Of a stretch of 64,000 nt of DNA, positions 12,365 to 25,205 are shown in pieces. The position numbers were made by a program, and so were the translations under genes. The stretch covers positions 10,044,001-10,108,000 of the forward strand of contig NC_053187.1 in the NCBI RefSeq assembly GCF_905163445.1, written 5' to 3'. The notes beneath the pieces were generated by a model. It was not told where the DNA came from. It made no database searches and saw only the letters and a program-made list of their open reading frames with translations. Position 1 is the first letter of the stretch. Every line of letters begins with the position of its first letter. This DNA is from Pararge aegeria. Its lineage: Eukaryota > Arthropoda > Insecta > Lepidoptera > Nymphalidae.

Positions 12365-13864
12365 GATACTCAAAATATAAAAGACTATATATTAGGTAGA
12401 TACTACGAGTAGCGACATATAATTAATAAAGAGGAACCACATATCCAAAAATTATTTTATCAAACATTTCCAGTGATTAAGTATTAATTTAATTTTATTT
12501 TTCATATATTTATTATATTTCACTTTCAAAATGTTATATCAAATGTATATCAATACAATATTTAATTTTGACCCAGTGTAATAATTATAAGATTTTTTGA
12601 AACCGCCTCGCCGAAATATTATTATCAATCGTATTTTATGATAGAATGGTTATCTAAGGCACAAATACTTTTTTTTAAACCAACTGGTATTAAATGAGTT
12701 TGACTCATTTAAAATTACATATAGACATACAATCACTTCAGCTATGTAACATCCATATACTCGTATATAGAAACCTCAAAGAAAGTAAGTCCATATCTAT
12801 AGTTGCATTTGTTATTAATAAAGCAACAAATTGGATTAAAGGTGAAGGTGCAATACAAAAAATAAAGCTCAAGATTAGATAGAATTCTCTGTGTACGCTT
12901 TTAGGTCAAGTATTGTCGCTGAGCTTTGCATCATACAAATGTTTGGCACTTGTGTTTGCTGATTCTACACAAGTTTAAAGTGCTGAAAGCACTACACTTG
13001 TTTACGGGATAATCCTACTTTACCTTGATCTAACTGAAATGTCAGCTGCAATTGACATCCATTATTACATGGACTACTTTAAGATACGGCATTGCAATTG
13101 AAATGCTTTTATCTGATGATTTAGCAACCTCATTTTGACAGATTTTGATTAACATAACGTATAAGTTTTACTACTATAATAAAAGCGAACAACGGGTTAT
13201 ATCCAATATGGACCTAAATGCCTGTAATTCCATTTCAGAATCAATTCGCATATGATATTGTTATCGTTTTACTATAAATGTGTAATGGACTCAATTTAAT
13301 GTTTCACGGCATGAAATCGCATAGACTAATAAGTAAGCAATTACAGATCTGAAATGAGAGGTGAGCAACTAAATGGACGTTTTCATACGAGCGTCCTGCA
13401 TTGCGCCAAACTCCTATTTGTGTTGTTCTATTTGTTCTTTTAATTGGAACAGCACCAACGAGAACGATACGGTATGACGGCAAATTAAAAAATATATTCA
13501 TTGTATTCCGATTCAATTTTTACAGTTAACAAGTTTTCTAAACAATATCGTGCTACGGTTTGCCTGTCAAAACAATTATCAGTGATGTTTCAGTAACATG
13601 GAAATATAGAGCTACAGATAACCATCCAGTTGTAAATGGTTTATCAGTAATTGGAATCGAATTGGAACAACATTTTTAAACGAAACGATAAACCTGTTCC
13701 GATGTCTATTGCCGCGACGGTAGGTGGAGGTACACATCACTTTTTTCACATGTATCGGATTAGATGTAGTAAGATATCAACAACAGTATGCAATGTTCTA
13801 TCACAAATGTTCCTGACGTTATATTTTTAGTTGATAAATAAATAAGTTTATTGAGTTACATAAC

Positions 13865-14125
13865 CGAGCACAGGGCACGCGGAGGACTGTTCCAACGCCC
13901 AGGCGGTTCTCAGTGCGACTGGATCCGGCACGCGTCGACGGAGGGTGGTCGCGATCGTCGAACTTCGTTACGATTCGGAGCAAAACGATCGTAAGTCCTC
14001 GGGCGCTTTCGGAGCACGCGCGCCTGCGGGCGGGCGGCACCGCGGCGCCCGTGTGCCCCGCATTACCCGCCTGCTACAGGGCTGCCACACATACAGCGGG
14101 ACACGTCCCGGCTTTAACGACAGGA
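13865..14125. other. GC-rich, CpG-rich block of unknown role
   Basis: About 260 bp rich in CG steps inside AT-rich intron. On the plus strand a perfect GTAAGT donor follows CGATC at 13991. On the minus strand AATAAA occurs just after the block. It could be a non-coding first exon, an old retroelement end or a captured fragment; ORFs of 62-76 codons on both strands reflect high GC and have no recognisable domain. Confidence 0.4.
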
Positions 14126-14244
14126 TTAACTAACTGGTCGTAAATGCGTGAACTAGATACTTAACATTGGTGCCTATACTTTGACCTATTAAATGAATTA
14201 TCAGGTCAATCTTTGATTTGAGCTATGAAATAAAACCATCATTA

Positions 14245-14512
14245 TCAAACTATTACCAGCCAACTACCGGTCAAGGGTCTTCTGTCAGAAAGAGAAGGGT
14301 TTTGAAGCAAGTCGACTACACACACCTTAGGAAACGTTATAAAGGTTATGTAGGTTTCTTCGCAATGTCTTTCGTTTGCCGTTAAACCAAGTGAAATTGT
14401 AATTGTTGAAATTGAAAAACGCATATCACTCCTAAAATTTGCGTTCCAGGATCGAACTCAGCACCTTCAAAAGGGAGGTTGCTGCTCTAACTACAAGGCT
14501 TTTATCGTTCCA
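14245..14512 (-). mobile_element. tRNA-derived SINE
   Basis: The 3' end lies on the left (ATTACCAGCCAACTACCGG, AAGAGAAGGGTTTTG) and the tRNA head on the right (GGATCGAACTCAGCACC, CTAACTACAAGGC). Same family as 20020 and, in reverse, 35903. Confidence 0.7.
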
Positions 14513-15322
14513 AATAAGAAACTATAACCCAAATAAGAGATGTCCCGCGACAGTTTTTAATTTGCTGTTTGATGAGGCAATTCTCCCGGGTTAAATAAAG
14601 ACTTCTTTTATTTCTTCAGAATGCTAGCAACTAGCAATTCCCTCGACATGTATGCAATTGTATATATGCTAGCAAGGTATTGAACATAGAAAGTCACTGC
14701 ATAGTCGCATTAATAATATAAGTGTGGATTTGTATCTTTGTTAAAGATTCTATAGAAAACGAAGGTCCCTAAAAATACTTAGAAGTCTCATATTTTCCTT
14801 GTGCTGTTGTAATATTAACTTTAACTCTTACATGTAATATAAATGAATAAAAATTTTTAATATGAAACAATATTAAACTTATAGGCGAGATATTCATAAA
14901 AGGTTTTACCGGTAAGAAGTGCATAAAACTCTACATTCATAGTTTTTGACTGCGTTATTAGTATGGCACACAGATTATACCTCTAGCTTCAATAACAGAA
15001 TCACGAAATCAGAATCTGGGCACGAAAACAGGTTTCCTGGCCTCTGGTGTTTTTAGTTTTCTCAGTTTAATGGCGTCACTGGCCAAGTGCTACGACTGTA
15101 CAACCAACCAAGCCTTTCATTAAAATCTATTAGAAAGAACGAATGTTTCAATTGCTTAATTAAGATGATTTTCAACACAATGATAGAGTTTTCAGTTTAT
15201 TTTCATCGAAAAATACAATAAATAAATAAAAGTAGTAGTCTTTTGTATTTATATAACAATTTAAAATAATGGTAAAATTGTAAAGTGTACAAGAAGAAGA
15301 AAACTTTTCATGCAAGCATAAA

Positions 15323-15364
15323 GGATCACGGATCACGGATCACGGATCACGGATCACGGATCAC
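15323..15364 (+). repeat. Minisatellite (GGATCAC)x6
   Basis: Six perfect 7-bp units in an otherwise unique AT-rich region. Confidence 0.95.
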
Positions 15365-17947
15365 GAATAAATAATAAGATTCTAAGTAAAGGAAAATGCA
15401 CGTAGCACGAAGAAACGTTGGACACTGGGACCTCAAGTTGCTGGAATGGAGATACTGCATCGGTAAACGCTGCATAGACTGGACTCGAATGACAGGTGAC
15501 ATCAAATGCTTCGTAGAAAACCGCTGGACGCAAGGCACGAGGCCGTTGAATTTGAAACTTCCTACAAAAGCCCTATGTTGACCCACAATGGTGTAGTTCA
15601 TTTATCTTCCACAGTTATATAGGAAGAAACTCTCAAACATGTGTAATTCAGCAACTCTCATTAAATCAGCCTAGCGAACATAAGCTGCATATCCTATATC
15701 CAACGAGCGAGACCGGCATGCAGGCTGCGTTACCAGGCTTTCTACTTTTTCTCTTTGGATGTCTGGAAGAAATTGCTTTGTACCGACAGAAAATTCAATT
15801 GTAGGCTATTCTTAACAGTGTACTGAATTTCATGTAATTTTATTTCAAGGTAACTTATCTCTTCTTCTACATATCATCTACAACGTAGTTAAGCGATCCG
15901 TCGATTTGTAAATCACAGCCATTATACGGAAAGTATTGAAATTAAAAGTTGGAATTTAGCAAAGTAATAAAAACGAGTACTATAATAATTGTAACATCAT
16001 ATTAGTCTGCTCATGATTTATAATTTAAAGTACGCGGCATCTTTAAAATGGTACCTTTTATAAATAATTAATTTCTATTTTGTTAGTTTAAGACAATGTC
16101 TGTCTGTTGTTTGTAATAAAATAAATAAAAATAATATCTAGTAAATACTTTAAACGAATCAAAATAGGCATTTCATGCTCACATGTGCTTTCAAAATCAT
16201 AGAGAATCTGTTGGACTTCTGTCAACTGTGTTTTGCTTGTTTGTCCTAAGCGACCTATCTTGGCTTACAACCGACTTGATTTTTGAGATAAAGTTAATTG
16301 AAAGGGCAGAGAGTAATATTTGATCCTGCACAAACATCAAATTCCCATTGGTGATACAGGAACATTCGTATTTTTTATACCAAATATCTTCCTTCGTTCA
16401 CATACAAAGCAATCAAATGACTTATTCGCCGCGGGTAAAACCGCGGGGCGCTATATTTTATATAGGTATTTTTTGTAGGTCATATCAACTCAAATATCAG
16501 CAGTTCCTCAAAATAGTTCTATTAAATAAATAACTTTATAGTATAATTGGAACTAGGAGACCAAACCTCTCCCTATGCCGTTCCGCTATTTAATGTGCAA
16601 AACCTGCGAGTATTACGCAATTTTGTCGCAAAAGTAGCATAATCTAATTATAGGCCAGAACGTTATCGCGCGGCCGTCACGTTTCTCAAGTGAATTTTTC
16701 TCACGCGGAAAAATTCCGTCTGCATTTTTAAGATGAAGCAGCAGAAAGTTATAAAATGCGCTGTTTATATTTACCAGTGGGGGCGGGGTGAATGCACCTC
16801 CCTCGATGTTTTCTTGATGTTTTGTAACATTAGTAGGACACGCCATGGGATATTATTGATTGATGTCAATTTTTCGCACTTTCCATGTCCTTCGTTTACT
16901 CGTATTTTGATCATGGATAATGGTAACTCTGATCGTTCATCATATGAAAGTTGTCGTCTCGCTTAGCGCTAAATTCGTGAAAATACGCACGCTCATGCTG
17001 CTTTAATATTTCGTTCTTCCCCCTAAATTCTCAAACAAGTACCGGTTTCAGGTACGACATAAATACTGTACTCGCGACACATTGCCAGTACGTCGTAAAG
17101 CTTCAGTCAAGAGTGTAATAAAAATTGTATCATTTGTTATATCACATTATAGACCCCCCTTCGGTGGGGTGCACTGGTGTGCTGGATAAGAGGCAGATTC
17201 TAGGCATTGCAGTGATCACAACCAATTTTGACAATTTTTTAAATTGTTAATTTATGTTAATGCTTCCTATTAGATTTACAAATGAAATAGTTGACGATTT
17301 TCTGTTCTGACAATAATTGGTCAGCTGTTTCATGCTTGAGTGTTTAAAGTGGTTTCGTGAAATGTGACGTAAACGTTGTTACTTCAAGTCACCTGTTTTG
17401 TATCTTACTTTATAAGTTTACATATAGATATTTATTGCCAGTTAAGTTAATTTACACGAAATATCGCAGTTTCATTTAAAATTCATAAGTCAGGGAACGG
17501 TCATTCTTTTCCATTGCCTGGGAAGTTCGAAATATCACACATTTTTAGGTTTTCTAAAACCCCCCTAAATCCACGACATATTGCGCTAGTCAGAGTACCT
17601 ACGTATTGAAAAAGCCTTCCTCGAAAAAGAAAATAGAGATCACGTTTTTAACAGGCACATTAGTAAAAACTGTAAAAGTTTATTTGAAAGCTTCATTTAA
17701 TCTAAAAACAGAGATAATATTACGATTTCCTTTTAAGTTCAGTATTTAACTCAGATATAACGGCGAACTGGGGGCGCATCAGTAGTTAGATTTACAAGGG
17801 AATGTTTACATGTTATACAAGTCTCAATGGTGCACGGATAACAATAAACTGTTGGAGTGGCAACTCCCAATCCATTACACTAATACGCAAATAGAAATAA
17901 CTAATATAAACCGTGGGATTAAAACATATATTTACTTTTAAAGCAGA

Positions 17948-18013
17948 GTAACATTTTCATACCAATACCGACTGCACAAGTCGGTATTGGTATGGTAGGT
18001 ATGAAAATGTTAC
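17948..18013. repeat. Compound hairpin
   Basis: Inner arms 17958-17973 and 17979-17994 are a perfect 16-bp pair with a 5-bp loop. Outer arms 17948-17963 and 17998-18013 are a second perfect 16-bp pair overlapping it, so the right side holds two copies of the arm segment. Confidence 0.9.
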
Positions 18014-18729
18014 TTGTCTTATATAAAATCTGACTCGAGGGAGAGAAGTGGTGACACCTCATTTGAAAATTTGCCGCTACATTCATCGGTAGATGCATTC
18101 AATTTCAATGTAATCGTTACACACGTAAGATTGATTAGCGTATATGTTTGACTAGATATGCCCTGGGCTCTTCCCGCGATTTATTTATCCCAACTTTTGA
18201 TATTTATTTGCAAATATAAATTTAGTAGAAAACTTGGGATAATTAATTGCTCCATTGAAGAAGAAAACCCAAACTTTTTTATATCACAAGGTCGTCCGGG
18301 ATTACAATGATCCTGTGTATTATTCTTAATCCTCCAGGTACCTTAACACGTAATATCAAAATCCTGTCATCGATTTTAGCATAAAGAGGAAATAACAGAA
18401 TTGCACTCTAGGTCTATTCCTCCACATTTCTTTGGTTCTAAGTGTTGAGTGTAGGCCATTTTGGGACCATTGTTTGGGACTTTATATTTTATTTCACATT
18501 TTTTCGCTATTAATTGTATTTGTTGTGCATGAAAAGTGCCAATCATCTAACATAATATCTTCGGTTCAACCGCTTCACCGATTTTAATGTAATTAGGCCA
18601 AGAGTTAGCTCGAATATCAGAAACGGACAAAGGATAATTTCAACCCGGGAAAATAAAGGGTTCCTACGGGATTTACAACAATATTTGTTTCGTAGTATGT
18701 CACGAGCATACCGTAAGAGGACCGGATAA

Positions 18730-18906
18730 ATGGAGCAGGACATTAATGTACTGGCATACAGGTCACTTTACAAGGAAACGGGGCAGACAATTTCAAGGGT
18801 GGGTGACACATGGACGAGAACAGCTAGAAACAGAAAACTGTGGAGAAAGTTGGAGGAGGCTTTTGCCAACAAAGGGCAAACAGATGGAGTTACTGAGGCA
18901 GAGTGA
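18730..18906 (+). pseudogene. C-terminal remnant of a non-LTR retrotransposon polyprotein
   Basis: A 58-codon open stretch from ATG 18730 to TGA. It contains TWTRTARNRKLWRKLEEAF, the motif that closes many insect LINE reverse-transcriptase ORFs (a W-x-R-x-ARDR-x2-W-R-x-LEEAF type pattern). AT-rich 3' sequence follows. The rest of the ORF is missing upstream, so this is a 5'-truncated copy. Confidence 0.6.
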
Positions 18907-19559
18907 AAAAGATAAATATATAAACTAATAATTGTTTTAATGCTCTAATCATAACATAAGTACAGAAATAAATTGCAACAGAAATTGTACAGAAATATCC
19001 AATACATAGTACACACATATATACAGTACACATATCGCGGGCACAGGTAGGTATTATTGTAAAGATAAAAATTAAAATAAAGTTGACGTTCAATTCACTT
19101 TAGTAGATAAAATAAAATCTAATATTAATACCATGAAGTAATTTTTTTGCGAATAAGGGTATCTTATTGCATCTCTCGGCTTAACTGTCTGTGATCTTTC
19201 CAAAGCTAGTTAGCTTAAAGTTTTATTAAAAGAGACACGACAATTTTACACCAGAATAATTTTATCCGAACCTACTTATGTTGGGTATTCTTAGCCTTTT
19301 ATATCGAGGCTCTACTCTCATTTGACCTTTTTCCTTGACATAAAAAGTTTACTTTTTAAACTAGAAGGCAACAAAAAATGACATAAACTTGTAGCCTTTG
19401 ATTGCCTTGGAAATGTCTCTTAACCTTACAAATAGGTATAAAACATGGAAAATCTCTGAATGGAGGCTGATTGTTATTATTATTGTATGTAGAGTAGAAC
19501 TCAAATTGGAGTCAGATTTTCAAATTGGAATAATATTTTTGAATAGTTTGTTCCGCTAA

Positions 19560-19725
19560 CTGACAATTTAAACAACTTTATTGCATAATAAAGTAAACAC
19601 ACACAGGAACACTTACATTAACATAAATTATATGTAAAAGGCGGCCTTATCACTAAAAGTGATCTCTTTCAGGCTACCTTAACTATTGGAATAAGGCAAT
19701 GAGAGACGGAAAATTGAAATTCTAT
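19560..19725 (-). mobile_element. LINE 3' end, copy 1
   Basis: AAACAACTTTATTGCATAAT, CACACACAGGAACAC, GGCGGCCTTATCACT, AGGCTACCTTAACTATTGG, GCAATGAGAGAC. Shares nearly every block with 41817-41990. An AT-rich low-complexity tract (to about 19830) follows. Confidence 0.7.
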
Positions 19726-19835
19726 ATAAAAAAATATATATAATATACATAAATAATTAAATAAAATAATAAATGTAATAATATAATATATATGCATAAA
19801 TACACATACATATACATATAATATTAACATGTTGA
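19726..19835. repeat. AT-rich low-complexity tract
   Basis: About 110 bp of TA, ATA and ACATA runs with almost no G or C. Confidence 0.8.
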
Positions 19836-20024
19836 TAGTGACAAATAGTGCCTCCTTACACGACTTTTAGTTATTTTGGTTGAATCATTTTCGATATGAC
19901 TATGTCAATATATTTCGACCATAGCTCTCTCCATTGCAACCTAGGTTTATAGTTGATTATGCGGCCAATAGCTAGAAACAATATTTTAAAGCCTTATAAT
20001 AATCATTAGTCATCATTATTATCA

Positions 20025-20305
20025 TCAAACCATTACAGACCCACTACAGAAAACGGGTCTCCTATTAGAATGAGTAGGGTTTTGGCCGGAGTCCACCACT
20101 GCGTAGACTAACAAGCTTCTGAAAACATTCGAAAACTCTGAGGCGTGTTTCCTAAATATGCGTGCCCTTGCCATTAAAGAAGGTAATTTTATTGCTTGAA
20201 TTGGAAATGTACATAACTCCGAGTTAGAGGTGCGTGCCGGAGGTCGAACTTGGTGCCCTCGAAAGTGAGATCGAGGTTTTGACCACTACGCTTACCGCTC
20301 CACAT
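20025..20305 (-). mobile_element. tRNA-derived SINE
   Basis: CCATTACAGACCCACTACAG and GAGTAGGGTTTTGGCC, then GTCCACCACTGCG at the 3' end; GGAGGTCGAACTTGGTGCCC near the head. Full-length relative to 35903, minus orientation. Confidence 0.75.
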
Positions 20306-21112
20306 ATCATTAGTGCTTTCACTTAACAAGTTTTGTTTGAAGACTTTGTTCTATAACTAATGATAGATTTTAACGAGAACAAATCAATACATACGTTCGT
20401 AAAAAGTCAGTCTATCGGTAGGTAGTTGGGTTACGGATAGAAAGGCGAATCCTACCTAGTTATCAGGTTGTTAAGGTAACAATCCCCTACGAAGTGGAAA
20501 AATACAATGCCTCGTAATATGTTTCGTTAGTAGGTTCTATGTAGTATTACATGTATTTGCGACTTCCTTTAGACCCTCGTAAAGCTTAGTCGAACTGATG
20601 TACAAAAGAAAGACGGAAATTTCTTCTTTTATGTCTGACGTAAAAAGTATAGTTACGAGTACAGAATATGGAAAATAGTAAAAGGAATATATGGCCAGGT
20701 CACTAGCTAAGTAAATCTGTGCACTGAGGACCATTGTGCATTAGCTTTCAGCCATCTTTTACAATTTGCCAAAAAACAAAACAAAACAAAAACAAGGAAA
20801 ACAAAGCGATCGCCTGTTCCATCGTTCCCTATATCCGACTTCAAAGTACGTAAGTTACAAGTAAAAATATTTTCCTAGTGAATAGTAGCATTTACAGTCG
20901 GTTTTAGTATAGTTAGGTACTTTTTTATATTTAGCCGTTAAGTTTAACTACCATTTTAGGCCTCCTTTCTTATAGCGGACCGAGCTTTGACCCTCCATGC
21001 TGGGGAGATGATACGGGTTGGTGAACCTTAACTATTATTATACCAATATGATAGAATAACTAGAAGCATTTATCTAAGGAATTTTAACTAAACGACAATG
21101 GTTAAAATATTG

Positions 21113-21153
21113 AATTTCAGTTATATTATAACTGAAATAATATAACTGAAATT
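21113..21153. repeat. Perfect hairpin, 16-bp arms
   Basis: AATTTCAGTTATATTA at 21113-21128 pairs with 21138-21153; loop 9 bp. Confidence 0.9.
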
Positions 21154-21412
21154 CGCATGTCTATAGGGAATAGTGCTAAGAAAAGATATATCCTGATTTA
21201 AACCGCGATAAACCGCACTCAAAAACTTCGGAAATGAAATAGGGTCTTGAAGACACACTGACATTAGGCTTAAGAGTTGTAAAACAATGGTTCACACTGA
21301 CCTTTATTTTATCCTATTTCGAAAATTCGAACCTATTTCGAAAAATAACAGTCTTTATTTTGCTCCTACTTATCAGGTTTTATTTAAAACAATATAGTTA
21401 TCTTTATCATCA

Positions 21413-21902
21413 GCTTATTAACGTCGCATGTTGGGCACCGTTGGCCGAATCCAACTCGGACGGACAGCGTTCGGGAAACTTTTTGACACCTTTTCGTCCG
21501 AAAGCCATCATCGCCTGAAGAATAAAGTCTTCGAACAGTGCATGTTGCCCTTGACCACTTACGGATCAGAAACGTGGTCGCCTACTATGGGCCTCATAGT
21601 AGGCTCGGAGTCACTCAGCGGGTGATGGAGAGAGCTATGCTATGAAGGGGTGATAAAATTAGAAATGAAGAGATCCGTTGAAGAACTAGAGTTACCGACA
21701 TAGCTCAGCGAGTGTGCTAAGTGACAATGGGCGGGGCACATGGAACAGAGAACCAATGGACTTTAGGGTCCTTAAGACCTCCATGTACAGACGACATAAA
21801 ACGACTTGCTGGGAGCCACTGGAAACAAGCAGCCCGGGACCGTGAATTCCCTCCCTACGACCTATGTACAGCAGTGGACGTCAATCGTTTGAACTGATGA
21901 TT
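21413..21902 (+). mobile_element. RTE-like LINE fragment (C-terminal end of the reverse-transcriptase ORF)
   Basis: The frame starting near 21428 reads RIQLGRTAFGKLF, then LPLTTYGSETW, the conserved C-terminal region of lepidopteran endonuclease/reverse-transcriptase LINEs. Frameshifts follow, but ARDRE and the usual end around CAGCAGTGGACGTCAATCG, followed by TGATGA, are still readable to about 21900. Broken, 5'-truncated copy. Confidence 0.75.
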
Positions 21903-23924
21903 ACCGCTGCCTGTAAATAAATCTCTGCGACATCAGTGGAACAAATTCCTCGGTGGCTACCAATTTGCTTATCCTTTGTTCAATAACTCCAAATCATGCA
22001 ATAAAACATGTATAAAGTAGTTAGGTATATCTTGATAGACTGATAGATTTATGTATCAGAACCATATGTTTACGAACATAAAACTGGCGTAGTACAATAT
22101 CTTTATAGTTTATCAGAGTAGTTGGCGCCCGGGTCGTAAAATTGCGCGTCGAGTGTCAACTTGATTCATGCGGTCACGACCTAAGAGTAGAATAATATAG
22201 TGCTAAAGGGTTTATCCTAATATCAGAGCTATTAAAAGTTATTGCTTACAACTGCCTAGTCTTGTACTTGTTTTAACAAGTATTTTTAAATAAGTTTGTA
22301 TTATATTTATATACGGGGCATGTAGTTTAGTTTAAGATCTATAAAAATATTTTGTATTTTTTATAAATAATATGGTATACTTAGTTATACTTAGGTATAT
22401 TATTACGTATTTATCAAATTTATATACCGCATTTTAAGCCGAGGTTGACAGTCAGAAAATATTTAGCACTAAGTTCACCTTTTTTACATTGTTTTTTTTT
22501 TGATATCAAAAAGCAGCAAGTTTCTTTGGATTATTTCTAAACCAAGTTGCGTTTCGAACCCACCAGCTTTCGGTTTTAAGGTTTTAAGTAAAGGAATATT
22601 TCATCACCACTAATTCTAATTCTAATGAAAGTTTTGGACTATGAATTCACTTTGGAGAGACTATCTATAAGATTCGATTTAAGTATGTAGTTGGGGTTTG
22701 ATGAGATATGATCTTAGCAAGCGATCCCGATCAAATAAATAATCAGTGCCTTCGGGCATAGGTTAGTGTGGATAAAATAAGCTTTTTATTAGTATGTTTG
22801 ATCAAGGATCGGATGTTGGGCCTTATCAAAACAATCACAGTATTTACGAGCACGGAATTCGAAAATTATTGTTGTTGCGGTACTCGTTAAGTCATCAATG
22901 CCATGGTTATATTACTGGCTTGTGATAATAATCGTTGTTAAAGTCCACCTTTTATCTTTGGAGCGGATCACATGGATGGTTCTTCCTACCGTAGAGCGCT
23001 ACTGCCCGGCAGTGGAAAATTTATAGGCTTCTTGACTGATGATTGCTTGCCACTGTAACTTCAATTTTATCAGAATTAAGAGTTACAACTATTTTAAAAT
23101 CGATAAGGTTATTTTATGTTACCAGTACGTTTGTCAAACGTTTATTTAGCGACCTGCCTGCCTACAATAATTGGCCTGATTTCATTTTTCAGGTTAAACA
23201 AATATCACAAAAAAAATTGTTTAATGTTACGTCCGTTACTAAAGTTTATATTATATTCCTAATATGTTCAAGAATAGTTAAACCACAATTTAAAGGATTA
23301 GAATACAATATTCAAATAATTAGTTGGAATTAAAAATATAATTTTCATTGAAAACAAAAATTAAGTGTGACTACTAACACTAACAAGTCTGCTTGAATCA
23401 GCACGGTAGTTAATCTTTTTCTTCTTATTTTACTATATTAAAATTATTCAATTCAACTTCAAATTTATTGTCTTGTGTACAATGAAATCGCTCACTGTTT
23501 CTAAGCAACTTTGTCATTAATGATATTTAAATGTAACCCATTGTATTGTTAAAACAAAACGAGATGAATATCTAGAACTTTTGTTTCCCCTGAAGTATCA
23601 TCAATAAAACAATCTGCGTTTAAATGCGCACGTTTAGATGGCACAAATTCCGCTTACTCCTCGTCGCGCCGACAACTCTTTCGGATGATGTTTTACTTGA
23701 CTTCTCCTGGATATAACTCTATAATATTATATTTAATAAACAGTTGCAATATGAAAAGACAAAGCAAAGAAGCGCGTCCACTTCATGTGCTTTTTTTCAT
23801 CATGCGTTTGCGTGCAGGTAAACCGATGATGATGTAAACGATGATTTGACAGTTAACACTCATTATATTTAGCCGTGATATGCGCAATTAAATATAACTT
23901 GATTTAATGGTACGGGAAAACATC

Positions 23925-24085
23925 GTGGTGAAACCGGCACGCCTTATAGTTCTCTATAATCTTAGCGAAGGTATTTGAAGACTACTAATCCACACTTGGC
24001 AAGCTTGGTTGACTAAGGCCTAAAGTCTTCTCAGTCTGAGAGGGGACCCATGCCTGAAGGGGTCCGGTAATGAGTTGTAAATGAT
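23925..24085 (+). mobile_element. SINE fragment (3' part)
   Basis: Plus-sense order: GTGGTGAAACCGGCACGCC, a damaged CCACACTTGGCAAGC, GGCCTAAAGTCTTCTCAG, GAGGGGACCCATGCC, then GTCCGGTAATGAGTTG. Head missing. Confidence 0.65.
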
Positions 24086-24157
24086 AATGATATGTAACCG
24101 TGACTGCTGAATGCGTAAAATACGTGAATACTATACTTCTATATTACTTATTACATG

Positions 24158-24400
24158 ACGGCCGATTGGCGCAGTTTGCAGCGACCCTGCTTTCTGAGCC
24201 CAAGGCCGTGGGTTCAATTCCCACTACTGAAAAGTGTTTGTGTTTATATGTATTTTATAAGTATTTATGTATGTTATTCATAAAAATATTCATCAGGCAT
24301 CTTAGTACCCATAACACAAGCTACGGTTACTTCGGGGCTAGATGGCGATGTGTGTATTGTCGTAGTATATTTATTTTATTTATTTATTTATTTACTTGTC
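24158..24400 (+). mobile_element. tRNA-derived SINE with intact internal promoter
   Basis: Box A TGGCGCAGTTTG at 24167-24178 and a perfect box B GGTTCAATTCC at 24211-24221, spaced as in a tRNA gene. The body includes ATGGCGATGTGTGTATTG, and the tail is a run of TTTA units ending near 24397. The anticodon arm does not fold as a real tRNA, so this is a SINE, not a tRNA gene. Confidence 0.8.
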
Positions 24401-24884
24401 GTAGGTTCAATCTCCATAGAAGAAAAATAAATTGTTCTATGTTAATATTTGTATGTTATATGTACCCGTTAACCTGAATTACATAGAATAACTTAATTCT
24501 TACTAATCCCTGCCTCGGGAAAACGGCCAGGTGGTATTTCATGATGAGTTATATCCATACATTTAAACAACGTATCTAAACTTACACCTACAAGGTAATT
24601 ATTAGCTTAAGCTAACTAATATTAAAAATTCTAAATTAAGCCTGCATCCTAGAGGATGATATAGTATATTTTTTTCTAGAAAATCAAAGGAACTAGAAAA
24701 TGAAAATATCCTATAGAAAAACCTAATTCAAAGTTGACGAAATCGCGAGCATTAGCTAGTTAACTGTAACATTAAAAGCGTCTATTACTGCAAATGCGAG
24801 ATGTCGCTTTTCGTCGCCTCTTCAATACGTTGTAGATAATTGACGGAGCAAACGAACCGAGAGTACGTTACAAGGGAATATGGC

Positions 24885-25040
24885 GGTGGTCATAGGGCGC
24901 AGGCGTGGATCGGTTCCGCCTCCTGCCTCCCTGCACGGTGCAAGGAGTGAGGCGATGCGACGTCGACGCCACAGTCAACGTCACTAGCGCCAGAGTAATA
25001 GTCATGAAGCCAGCGATAGAAATGTTTTAGCGTTTTAAAC
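24885..25040. other. GC-rich block of unknown role
   Basis: Contains ATGGCGGTGGTC, GACGTCGACG and a CRE-like TGACGTTG on the minus strand, then runs into a dispersed repeat at about 25040. A 62-codon minus-strand ORF spans the junction and is therefore unlikely to be a gene. Confidence 0.35.
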
Positions 25041-25205
25041 ATATGAAAGGCTAGCTGTTGCCCGCGTTCTTCGCTCACTTTTATTAAGAACGTTTTCCTC
25101 AGACCAAAAGTAGCCTATATTACTCTCCGTCTTTTCAACTAACTCTATGCCAAAAATAAAGTTTCTTGGTTGCTTGGTTGGAGCGTGAAGGAAGAACAAA
25201 CACAC
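25040..25205 (+). repeat. Dispersed repeat, 5' part
   Basis: GGCTAGCTGTTGCCCGCG followed by TTCGCTCACTTTTATTAAG and TAGCCTATATTACTCTCC; the same start signature as 28003. Confidence 0.5.

Noticed and set aside
15323..15364. Telomere-like or CRISPR-like repeat
   Set aside because: GGATCAC is not the insect TTAGG repeat and there are no spacers; a simple minisatellite.
24158..24230. tRNA gene
   Set aside because: Box A and B are good, but the arms do not fold as a tRNA and a SINE body with TTTA tail follows.
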